Origin: Nemania diffusa
Taxonomy: Eukaryota; Ascomycota; Sordariomycetes; Xylariales; Xylariaceae
Length of the DNA: 64,000 nucleotides
Direction of reading: 5' to 3'
NCBI GenBank assembly: GCA_038501195.1
Contig: JBBPUQ010000003.1
Span: forward strand, 2,558,501 to 2,622,500
The notes below the pieces were generated by a model. The model was not told where the DNA came from and did no database searches. It worked only from the letters and a program-made list of their open reading frames with translations. Shown here piece after piece: positions 23,418 through 33,711 of the stretch; position 1 is the first letter of the stretch; every line of letters begins with the position of its first letter. The translations under genes and the position numbers were made by a program.

Positions 23418-25451
23418 ATGGCGCACTTAGAAGCCCTCGCACCCGAGATATCCCTGTACCCTTATAGCAATGGCAAGAGGGTAGGTGATCGAGTCAAGTT
23501 CCCTGACACAGCGGCTTTCTCTTCTATGAACAAGACATCACGGTTTGAGGGTGATATATTCAATTTGGAGGTTACCGGCGAGATCCCGCGCGACATCGAT
23601 GGGACATTTTATCGAGTGCAGCCTGTAAGAATACCGAGAGAAAAAAGACTTGAGAGAATGGTTTCGCTGAGTCTAGAGGCCAAAGGATCATAGATTCCCG
23701 CCGCTATTTGAAGATGATATACATTTTGTGAGTATGCAGCACATCCGGTCTGTCATCTCGTTGCTAATTCTCTACCATGTAGAACGGGGACGGTATGTAA
23801 CCCTCGCAAGTGGGAAGCGGCGGTATCTTAAACAAGCGCATTTCTAGGCAGTGTGACAGCCATTCGTATTGTCAATGGGCATGCGGACTTCAAGCAGCGC
23901 TACGTGCGGACGGACAAGTTCCTCGCGGAAGAGAAAGCACGCAAGGCCCTGTTCGGGAGGTACCGAAATCCATACACGGACAACGAGAGCGTCAAGGGGG
24001 TGATCCGAACGGTGTCGAATACGAACGTTACGTTCTGGCGGGGGATGCTACTCGCAAGCAAAGAAGATGGGCCGCCGTTCGCCATGGACCCCGTGACGCT
24101 CGAGACGATCGGACGCTACGACTTCGAAGGCCAGATCAGGACGCCTACGTTCACGGCACACCCCAAATTCGACCCCGACACTGGCGAGATGCTCTGCTTT
24201 GCGTACGAGACAGGTAGTGACGGCTCAGACTGCGGCGCTGACGTCGTGACCTGGACTATCAATGCTGATGGCATCAAGACCGAAGAGCTTTCCTTTAAGG
24301 CCCCATTTGCCGGCATGATCCACGACTGCGGCGTTTCGAAGAACTACATGGTCCTCCCGCTGACGCCTATCAAGATGTCGCTTGATCGATTGAAGAAAGG
24401 CGGCAATAAGTTTGCGTGGGACCCTAACGAGGATCAAGTATACGGTCTAGTTCCGCGGCGAGGCGGTAAGCCGGAAGATGTAATCTGGTTTCGGGCCGAC
24501 AACGGTGAGTTTTAGATCTTCACGAAAGAGAAAAGACCCGAAATTCTAGTTCTCCCTGTGACATGTAGTTCGATTCTGACATTTATTATTCTAGCATTTC
24601 ACGGTCATGTAGCTGGATGCTACGAGAACGAGGAGGGGAGTGTTGTTTGTGACCTGACTGTTGCTGATGGTAACGTCTTTTTCTGGTTTCCGCCCGAGGG
24701 CGAGCCCCCAGATTTCAACCAAAGAACTCGCCTCAGCAGTCCGACGTGCCGGTGGGTATTTGACCCGAAAGCGAAGTCCGGCACGAGGGTCAAGCCGTTA
24801 CTGCAATGGGCGACGAACGGCGAGTTCTCGAGGATCGACGACAGGGTGGTGACCAAGAAGTATAAACACTTCTGGCAACTTCGAGTTGACCCTGCTCAAC
24901 CGTACGACTTTGCTAAATGCGGACCACCAGCAGGTGGGCTATTCAATTGCATGGCTCACTATACGTGGGACACGGAAGATGAGGGTAAGACGGGAGAAGA
25001 GGATGTTGTGAGTACATTTGAGACTTTATCTCCTTCTCGGTAAGTAACAGCAACTTTGCTAATCCTTAACCCGAAGTGGTTCGCGGGGCCGACTGCGACG
25101 TTCCAAGAACCGGTGTTCATTCCCAAGGACGGCGGCGCCGAGGGAGAAGGTTATCTCGCAGCACTCCAGAACAACCTCGACGAATTAAGGAACGATGTGG
25201 TGATATGGGACGCACAAAAGCTCGCGGCGGGACCTCTCGCTACGCTTCACCTACCACTGAAGCTTCGTCTTGGTTTCCATGGCAATTTCGTAAACCAGAA
25301 AGATATCGACGAGTGGCAGCGGCTTAGAGCCGGCGAATTAGGCCCGGTAAAAGTCGCAGACGAGCCGCTTCCATGGCAGATAAATACCGTGTCCGAAAGT
25401 GCCAGCCACAAACCAATTGGGGAGTTAAACGGATATGATGTGACACCTTGA
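23418..25451 (+). CDS. Carotenoid/stilbene-cleavage dioxygenase (RPE65 family)
   Basis: Six exons, 23418-23624, 23686-23727, 23783-23792, 23848-24504, 24595-25007 and 25077-25451, give 567 aa. The fold's four iron-binding histidines are all present: FTAHPKFD (about His191), GMIHDCG (about His245), [11 protein letters not shown] (about His308) and LGFHGNFV (about His511). Other family blocks are [32 protein letters not shown] and [13 protein letters not shown]. The 10-base third exon (encoding NGDG) is needed to join the flanks in frame. Enzymes of this fungal branch cleave C=C bonds with O2, in stilbenes, isoeugenol-like phenylpropenes or carotenoids; the substrate is not predictable here. 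There is no signal peptide, so it is probably cytosolic. Introns 1 and 5 end in AAG. The SnoaL-like gene just upstream may act in the same pathway. Confidence 0.9.
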
Positions 25452-27412
25452 TATAGAGACAGAAAGCGGACGCGTATAATGAATGCGTTTGAAAACCTAG
25501 GGATTGTGAACAGGCGAATTGTTGACTTTATGTGCAAGTACTACAACGGTACAACCTATGCACACATATGCTGTGCATACAGGTATATACTACTGCGTAC
25601 CAGGTACCTTGAGTCGCGCCGCGGGGGCCGGACACCCTGGCTGGAGTGAGGGTTTCTCGATCCCACAATCGAATCCTTTACTTACACTTATTAGAGCGCG
25701 CCCCATCTGTACAGCTGGATGTAGGTGTATACTGAAACGAAGTATGTAACACCCACACACTCCGCACTCTAGAGGACTGGCCACGGCCATCACGATCACT
25801 TCTAGAGATTTGAGGGGATAGAAACAAGTATTCTAGTAACGCAATAGGTGCCTGTATAAGAGAAGTACTAGCTTCGGAACTAGGTAACTTAAATAGAAAA
25901 AAGAAAAACTAGCCCTTGATGACCTAATCAGACTATCCCCCATGCGACCGTGTTGGGCCAAAAGGATGTTGTATTGGAATAGAAGGTCTGTAGCAGTACA
26001 GAAACCAGCGAATACTGTAGTAGTCTCCTTACCCCCCACCCCTTCCTATTACCCTTCGCACCTACCCCCCTGTCTCATCTTCGTGCTATTTCGGCACAGA
26101 GACTTTAAAGCGCTGTAACACTGTGTGATCTCATATGGCCCCATCCACGTGTCGGCGAGTTTCCGTGGTCGTAAGAAGTCAAGACTGTGACAGTTGGGGT
26201 GATAATATACAGCACGCATTCTGCCAATTGTGGCTAACCTATAAGTCTCATTAGTAGGAGTGTCGCGTCAAAGAAGAGGAATAGAACAGACCAATTCGTT
26301 TGCGTACGATTGACGTAGAAGACGGAGGACCACCGGCTAGATCGGCAGCTTTTCTATTTTCATCCAACTGTTGTCCAAGTCTAGGATTGTGCTCAGACGC
26401 TAGTCGCCAATCACAAATTTTTCGAAAACAGAATAAAAATATGAATCCCAGTCGGGGTCACCAGCGGGCGGAACCACGCATAGCTCGGTGGGACAACCCC
26501 CCAGTACAGGGTCGGAGGGCAAGAGTTCGGCCGGCGGCAGGCCTGCCAACGCTGGGCGTTGGTAGTTGCGTCGCCGCCTCGCTTGCTGTCGGCGCTGCGC
26601 TAAGGTTTGTTGCATTTTTTTTTTTTTTTTTTTAAATTCGTATTCTAATCACCATGTATATATTAGCATATATTTCTTAAAACCAGCAAAACAGCAATGA
26701 AAATAGCAAGATAAGGGTGCTCTCTAAGCCAGCCATGAGGAAGTGGAACATACATATGTAGGTATAGACTAATAACGTATCCGCCGGGCTATAGATAGCT
26801 TTTGATGAATCAATCGATCCAAAGGCCGATTAATGACAAGGTGGAACGATGTGACGGACAGAGAGGACAATGGTTATCCCGGCTTGGAACTGAAAGTAAT
26901 GGCTTACTTACTACTACTGACTTGTGCCAGGCTGAAGAGAAAGGAAGAAGAAGAAGCCGAGAGATTCACACGAGAACGATAATACACCATACCTACAAGC
27001 TACAGAGCACTTGCATGTACAACAACTTTCCCACATAGCCAAGGGAAAGACTTACCTACCCAAATACCGGGAGAAACCGCTCACCTTGGATTCATATTAT
27101 TGTGTAATGGCATGTGAAATCCACTAGACTATTGCCTCTATGCGATACTATTACTGAATTGTGTAAGGTGCTCTGTCACTAAAATGCCAGGAACGTTTTA
27201 CTATGTTTATGTTTGAGATGATGTGGAAGTTTGCCAGGCGGGATTTGGAAAGAGAAGTTTGGAAAGCGAGATTCGCAGCAGTCTCAGGTGGACATCTATG
27301 ATCACCGTCCAGGCGGCCTTCCTAGTTTGACGCGGACGCCACCACGTCAACAAGAGCCACAGCACCCTCGAGCATGGCGCTCTCATAGACTATCTCGCAA
27401 GCTACCTATACC
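25452..27412. other. Intergenic, no gene seen; 20-base T run
   Basis: Nearly 2 kb without a supported gene. At 26614-26633 there is a run of 20 T, directly after a GC-rich patch (about 26440-26605) that stands out from its AT-richer surroundings. Open frames in this interval lack recognisable features. Confidence 0.45.
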
Positions 27413-27841
27413 TAGGGGTCCACTTTAGTTCTAGTCTTTTCGATATATACGCTGTTATATCGTTACAAGAAAACAAAATGTTGTAATAATAGTGTAATAA
27501 ATGTTGTAATAATGTTGTAATAATGTTGTAATAATGTTGTAATAATGTTATAATAATGTTATAATAATGCTTTAATAATATTATAATATAAATAAAAACT
27601 TTTTTTAATTTAGTTTTTTAAAAATTAATAAATATAATTTAAACAAAGTAATAATTTTAACATAATATAAATAAATTAAATATATATTAAATGTTTAACT
27701 ATTAAATAATACTAGTATAACCACACCACATGCTAATACATAGCAATCAAAACTTATTATGCAGTTACTATAAAAAAACCAACAGGGCGACATAAAAAAC
27801 ACACAAGTTCCAGCGTGTCCTAAAACCAGGTCCCCCCTTTA
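27413..27841. mobile_element. MITE-like element, copy 2, diverged
   Basis: Shares its interior and right end with the element at 6741-7140: the CACTTTAGTTCTAGTC and GCTGTTATATCG words on the left, and CCAGCGTGTCCTAAAACC followed by a C-run on the right. The left terminal repeat is reduced to TAGGGGTCC; about 90 bases present in copy 1 are missing, so this copy is internally deleted near its left end. It also contains an 11-bp tandem repeat expansion. Confidence 0.72.
27501..27577. repeat. 11-bp tandem repeat, about 7 units, inside the MITE copy
   Basis: Units of ATGTTGTAATA (four perfect, then ATGTTATAATA twice and ATGCTTTAATA once) run head to tail. Copy 1 of the element has only one or two such units, so the array expanded in this copy. 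Confidence 0.8.
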
Positions 27842-27963
27842 GTTATTTATTTGACACTAGGTGTGTCAAATGACAGTTCTGCCGATTCAGGGTAGATCAG
27901 TGGAATAAACCGATGGAGGTTATCGGGGGATGGCATCGTGTACCAGTCCCATTCAATGTTTCC

Positions 27964-28809
27964 CTACTCTGATGCCAGCAATTCGGCAGGCGCTGGCTCA
28001 TGCGGTAAACGGCGTTGGAAGTTACCATAGAAAACAAGGCCGCACGCGATCAGCCATCGGAACCCGGATGGGGCCCACACCAAAGGGTCGGTAGGTGGAA
28101 CTAGGCGCACAACATACCAGTTCTGCTGCAAAAGTTGCATATACAGCTTATGAGTGGCGTACATGTTTTGTTCGTTGTACTGTTGTGGATCAAAAATCCC
28201 GGGTTTATGTTGGTTGCAGCGCAAGCGCCAGGTGAGCCTATTGTAGCGTGATGTGTTCGCAATGAAGTTGAGTACCCTAAAGAACTTAGGGGCAAGGGAA
28301 AAGTAATATGCGGCGTAGCAGATACAGCTGCTGCACCCTCGTGGGCACTCGGGTGAGTCGATGGGGAGAAGTGGGAGCTGGCAAAGAACCACCGGGACTG
28401 CGAGGAGCATGTTGATGCGTAAGAGGGATGCGAGGAAAGGAATAGTAGCGGTACAAACACTATCCCAGTCCCTCACGTTCGATATTACCCTCACGTTTGA
28501 TATTAAAAAAATAACACTCATAACACACGAAACCTTCCAGAAAACCTTGAACAGGTAGATAAGTGCTCCCCTGAAGCCATCACCACGTGTTGCTACGTAA
28601 GCAAAGCAGGGCTCAAAGACGGCGACCGGTTTAGCGGCATTGTCTGTATCATCTGTAAATTCATCACAAGTGCTTTTGGGTTTCCAGCATACACAATCCC
28701 CAGGGTAAAAAAGCCAGGACAGTGGCTTCCAATGTTTATAGGCGAGTTGTTGTAGATTGGTCCTAACTAGTAAGTCTTTAGAAGACGGCGGGGTGGAAAA
28801 GTTGGGCAT
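27964..28809 (-). CDS. Orphan membrane protein, 281 aa, hypothetical
   Basis: One uninterrupted frame of 281 aa, not recognised. Hydrophobic stretches fit several membrane segments: YLFKVFWKVSCVMSVIFLI, ATIPFLASLLRINMLLAVPVVL, CYAAYYFSLA and WLIACGLVFYG. Cysteines are frequent (CVCW, CPRGCSSCIC). An 18-bp tandem duplication (28471-28505) repeats six residues (ISNVRV then ISNVRD). The gene starts next to nothing obvious, and its 3' end lies about 120 bp from the MITE copy. The composition reads like a real gene, but with no homologue recognised it could also be a decaying or lineage-specific gene. Confidence 0.5.
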   Translation of the reverse strand: MPNFSTPPSSKDLLVRTNLQQLAYKHWKPLSWLFYPGDCVCWKPKSTCDEFTDDTDNAAKPVAVFEPCFAYVATRGDGFRGALIYLFKVFWKVSCVMSVIFLISNVRVISNVRDWDSVCTATIPFLASLLRINMLLAVPVVLCQLPLLPIDSPECPRGCSSCICYAAYYFSLAPKFFRVLNFIANTSRYNRLTWRLRCNQHKPGIFDPQQYNEQNMYATHKLYMQLLQQNWYVVRLVPPTDPLVWAPSGFRWLIACGLVFYGNFQRRLPHEPAPAELLASE

Positions 28810-30847
28810 TGCTTGTGCGAGTGTGAATGAGGATGAATAAGTAGGGGTGAGTAAGTTCGTTTATCCGCAGAAACAGGATTATGTCTGTGACGTTGTGTGG
28901 TATGGTAGAACAAAATAAAAGTCCTTATAAGAAAGTAAGGCTAGTGAGAGGCTGTAGAGTAAAGGTATATGTTATAAGTGCTCAACAGAAGGAGACGATG
29001 CGTATACAACTAGTGACGAAAGCGACTGGGGCTACGATCTTTTGATTAGCTTTATTCGAGACGACGAACCTAGAAAGGGGGAATACAGTTGCGATTTTGA
29101 CTACTTACGACCATATACCTCGGCATCTGAGGTATAGAACAAATGAGCTGTTTGTATATAGATATTCAGGCATTTGGATGAGTAGTTGGCTAGGGCTCTT
29201 CGTGCGTCAACAATTATTCAGGACCTACCAATACATTGCCATTAGTACCAAGGGCCCGTGATATAATGTCACGAGCCCCATACAGTGGGGTAGGCAATAG
29301 ACATTTCTTCTTACGCGAAGGTCTCTAAAACCCTTCAAGGTCACTACCTAAGGTATGATGCCTGTGTCTGTGTCTGTGGCTATGTCTTGTGACGATATCG
29401 AATATATAGCCTGTGCCATCCTGTCGTCAACGAATGGTACCGGACGTCTTCACGGCCAGCATCTTCACGGAGTCTGATAACAACTAGTTGCACTAGCAAC
29501 GAATTCATTTTTTCTCGGGGATGTTGAACGATACTTACTCGAACGGCATACCGGACTACGTATCTTATTATATCGCCGAGCAGATTCTCGACCCCCGCAT
29601 CAACGTGCCGAAAGCCATTGCCGCCTAGGTGATTATGGGCGTCACAAGGGGTGCGCAATACCCAATCGACGCCGTCCTCGATACCACATACGCCATTTCC
29701 GGACTTCATCGGCAAAGTCAGCTCTTCGTGGAAAAACCCGGTCAACACGGCTTTCATTCGCGGCGTCATTTAAACCATACTGAGCCCCATTTGCCTCGGA
29801 TCGTCTTGTCAGGGACTAACCATAAGGGTACAGTAGGACTTCTAATGATGCGCGAAGACCCTGAATATCTTCAGAACTATCTCCAGCTATATACACGGTC
29901 CAGAGCCTCTTTGTCTGTCAAGGTAGTGTGCTAGCGCACCCACCGCGTTTTAGCGCCTTTGCCGGCTCCTCGTCCTCTTATCCTAAATTTCTCATAACCT
30001 CGCCATCATCCCTCATATCGGTAACTGGCTTAGCTATAGGGGAGCGGACGGGACCCCGCGTTCTCCAGATTCTATGGTCGTATGTGCTAGAACTTGCCAG
30101 TAAACCGACTTATACGTTGAGCTTCTTGCGAGGTGGACGAGGCCACCGAAGCCAATGAGAGAGCATGGCCTTTGAATGTACAATTGTTGTACAAGCTCAC
30201 GCCGTATGATATGTCCTACCCTAGTGCATAGGATGTGACCACCAAGATCCTAAAACCTGAAGCTTCATGTCTCCTAGCTGATGGCATTTGATTCTTAGGC
30301 GATGGGATAGTGCCCTCATGTGAACACGCTGGCATCGGCGTGGATGAGCGAGGCCGTGTTCAATTCCAGAACCCGAGAGCATCAATACCAACTATCGTGT
30401 CCAGCGAAGAAAATGAGAAGGTCCCCTATTTAATGTGATAGCTCTCAGCCATAGATCCGCCGGAAGCGGATGGTACGTATATGTTGCAAAGCGGTTGACG
30501 TACCTGTAGTCAAGCAGTGAGAGAATCGTGAAAAATTATATATGCGACAGTTAATGAGAAGCAATCGACATGTTAGCTTGGACGATGAATAGTTATGTTA
30601 GAGATGGATCCTTGACGGTTCTCGGATATCCGAAGGTTAGAAACGTAATTCCAATAGTGTCCAGAACCAGCATGGCATTTGGAACCAGACTAGTAGATGT
30701 CCGATGAAAGGGGGTTTGTTAGGGATCGTATCTTCATACGCTAGCGAACTAGCTATCATAGGTGGGCTAAATTTCAAGATATTACAAGCGCCTAATATTC
30801 TATTTAGTGGCGGATACAAGTTGAATCTACAGGGTTAGATACCTTGA
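28810..30847. other. Intergenic; possible coding relic at 29530-29935
   Basis: No supported gene. At about 29535-29934 on the plus strand a frame runs MLNDTYSNGIPDYVSYY..., meets one TAG at about 29626-29628 and continues as VIMGVTRGAQYPIDAV... for roughly 100 codons. It looks somewhat protein-like but belongs to no family I recognise. The minus-strand frame at 29380-29769 overlaps it and is equally unsupported. Confidence 0.35.
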
Positions 30848-31930
30848 TTAAACCTTTCTTAGAAGAAAGCTGCGAATCAGAGTAAGTGATGAGATCACCG
30901 ACGAACCGATCTTGCGCAGCTTAAATCGGTGCGCATTTGATGTAGGTGAGAGGAACATAGTTAACCTCTGTATTTCTCGATCGTCTTTTCCTTCTTCCAC
31001 CACGCGATTGAGGTTTCCGTCATCGAAGGCAATGCCATGCCATAACAAGACGCCGAGTTTTTGTGCCTTCTTGATAAGAATAACACTCTTGGTATCGCGG
31101 GAAAGTTCTGGAATCAACAGCATGAGCTGTTTCCAGAATAGATCCCTGAGGTAGGTGGCCTCCGGGTAGTAAACGAATCGGCCGGTCTGGCTATCCTCGC
31201 CCAGGAGCTCTTCGAGTCCATACATTCCGATTCCAAAAGGCAACCATTCAGCCTCAGCCCAATCCAGCAGGCCTTTCAGTCCTCCAGAGTCCTGCGGACT
31301 GACCATAATGTTCGACGCTAAAAAGTCGCCGTGAGTAAAGACCCACGGTAAGGCCTCGATCTCGGATACGTCGCCTAGAATAGAAGAGGCGATACGACGG
31401 AAACTTATAGGAAGCGAAGCACTCATTAGTTCCAGACGCGACGTAAGGCTCGAGCCTACTGTCCGCTTCTCATCAAGCAACTCCTCGGGACGCCTTGCGT
31501 GTCGCCAGGCCAGTGCCTGGAGCTGCGCGAAGTCTCGAACTATTTGCTCCCGTGTCGACCGCGTGCCTGACATTGCTCGATAATCCGCAAGGGATACACC
31601 TGGTAACTTTCTCATAGCAAACACATGTAGATCAGTCCCTTCCAGCTGTCCAAGATATTCGGTTTCTGGAGCCAACTGTTTGAAAATATGGCAGGCAGTT
31701 CTCGTCATACCAATGTCCAGCTTATAGACGGATGGCCGAAACTGGATGACAGTCTCTTCGCCAACGAATAGCGTGTATGAGCAATAGCCCTGAAAGGGAG
31801 CCGGCCGGATGGGGCTGGAGTACCGCAGCTTGACGAAGGCATCGCAGTCGTCCTTCACGGTGGCTGGTAATTTGCAACGTTCAAAAAACGCCGTGGCGGA
31901 AACGCCCGAGTCGTTGGATATACTTGTCAT
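30848..31930 (-). CDS. Aminoglycoside phosphotransferase (APH) family kinase-like protein
   Basis: Single-exon frame of 360 aa. The Brenner/APH catalytic motif is intact: HGDFLASN at residues 200-207, followed by the metal-binding Asp in GLLDWAEAEW (about Asp223). The N-lobe has FVGEETVIQFRP and a conserved RKLPG hinge (FAMRKLPGVSLADY). Fungi carry many such APH-fold proteins; they are thought to phosphorylate small molecules or to be pseudokinases, and few are characterised. There is no signal or membrane segment. It stands alone on both sides. The ATG at 31930 fits the family start. Confidence 0.84.
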   Translation of the reverse strand: MTSISNDSGVSATAFFERCKLPATVKDDCDAFVKLRYSSPIRPAPFQGYCSYTLFVGEETVIQFRPSVYKLDIGMTRTACHIFKQLAPETEYLGQLEGTDLHVFAMRKLPGVSLADYRAMSGTRSTREQIVRDFAQLQALAWRHARRPEELLDEKRTVGSSLTSRLELMSASLPISFRRIASSILGDVSEIEALPWVFTHGDFLASNIMVSPQDSGGLKGLLDWAEAEWLPFGIGMYGLEELLGEDSQTGRFVYYPEATYLRDLFWKQLMLLIPELSRDTKSVILIKKAQKLGVLLWHGIAFDDGNLNRVVEEGKDDREIQRLTMFLSPTSNAHRFKLRKIGSSVISSLTLIRSFLLRKV

Positions 31931-33711
31931 TATACTCTGAGACTTTATAACTTGACGGCTAACTCGATGGATGATCGTAGTGCAGGGTATAGAGAGGTCA
32001 GAGTTACTAGGCAGCCAAAGGCCGTTTTGCGACTCTTTTATTTATACTTTAGCATTCTAGGATTACGCCACCTATAGATTTTAGTGCTCGCGTGAAGGCG
32101 AGAGGCATGTGACGGAACGAGTGGGTGAGGGGTACAGTTTGAGTTGATAAGCTCGCCGAGCCATGGCTGCTGGGGGCTTTGTGAGCGGTTGGCAGCCATC
32201 ATATGTTTAGTACACACAGACTACTTGTACTGACTGCTCGGTGGCTATGTAGGTAGTATACCTACCTACGCATACAGTAGGTAGATAGATAGCCAACCGA
32301 TCCTAGGCTGGAGAATCCCTGTTCCCACGCAAGCGGTGTTGCTGGAGGATTCGTACGTACGTAAAGGGCGGGCGAGAGAGCGTGATACCCATGTGGCTGT
32401 ATGTGCGCAGTAGCGCCCGTTTGCTGCGCGAACTACTGGTTTCCGGTCATAGCGCGGCTTCAACTTGAACGATTGCCTGTCTCCAAGCGTGGGGGTGGTA
32501 TCTATCTACAGGACTGAGTAGGATTTGACTGATGGTGCATTGATATCAGCCAATATTCACACCAGTAAGTATTTATAATATCTACCTATTTCCTCCAGCC
32601 GATAGCCTATGAGAGGGTCTCCAGTCCCGGATAGGGCCTCTGGATGCACCCTTCCGCCGGTAAAGAATTTAGTCAGTGATCTCTCATGAACTCGCCTCTA
32701 TATGTATGCGTATGATTGGTTTGCATAAGAATGAGTAACAGCACAGTATCAGACTCGCCCTGACCTTACTGTAAAGGACCGGGTCCTTTGCCTACCCCCA
32801 GCCCAGGCGAGTACTTCGCCCAGGGTTAGTGTTGTGTACCTACTGTACTTGGGTAATTCTATAGCAATAAGCTCCCCTGTAAATAGGTAGTATGTACCTA
32901 AGCAAGCGCCGTACATACTACCTAGTAGTGTGTTAAAATTCAGCCGCTTGACCCGCGGACTGTCAACCCCAGATATCTACACTGTATCGGTTACAGCACG
33001 TACCGAGGTAGTAGAACATAATCTGTATTGAAAGCCGGTATTACGAGGACACTTTGCTATGTTAGTATTTAAATAGGGTGCACCATATTAGATGATTCGC
33101 ATTTACCCTTGCCAGCGATCGATTCTTCAAACCAACTCTGCAATGGTTGTAGAGTGTTGGCAGTTGATGGCCCCCCAAATTATATATTTATCTCGCCTCA
33201 CTCCTCTCCTAATCTGAGGCAAAACGAGCTACTTCTGAACGCAGCCTAAAGATTTAGGTTTGGCATTGCTTCACCAACGCACATTCCATAAATGTGCGTG
33301 TGCCGCATCTATCCTTGAACCTGCTCTCTCACCTCTGGCCTAACGGAAAGACAAAAGACATAGCTGCACTCTTTCTCCTGCTGTGCTAAGGTTCAAGCAA
33401 ACGTGCTATATATGTAGCCAGGTGGTCTTTCCTACCCTCATAGGGGCAGGTGAAAGACACCGCTGCTTCTACAAATGCTAGTTGTTGATAGTCATGGACC
33501 TTGCCTTGAGTGCCTACCTCTACCGAGGTAGCAATATATATAACGATGTTGCTTTCATGCTCGGCAAGCCAGACCTACCACCAACAAGTAATAGTTCGCT
33601 TCAGGGTTGAAGAACTCGGATTATCTCGCCCATCTAATCCTATAATAATTATAACGCCTGTATTCGGGGCTCTTCATTAAATAGCGATATTTTGGTAGTA
33701 ATCATGTAGCT
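31931..33711. other. Intergenic, no gene seen; one perfect small hairpin
   Basis: About 1.8 kb between divergent genes (APH-like minus, DUF2235 plus), rich in CCTACC/TAGGTA words. A 9-bp perfect inverted repeat with a 5-base loop lies at 33277-33299 (ACGCACATT / AATGTGCGT). No supported coding frame. Confidence 0.45.

Noticed and set aside
20742..25451. Full secondary-metabolite cluster
   Set aside because: No polyketide synthase, peptide synthetase, terpene synthase, transporter or cluster-specific regulator is nearby; only a small gene group can be claimed.
29095..29140. ACTTACGACCATA word resembling part of fungal 5S rRNA
   Set aside because: The similarity does not extend; no 5S internal control region or closing stem is present.
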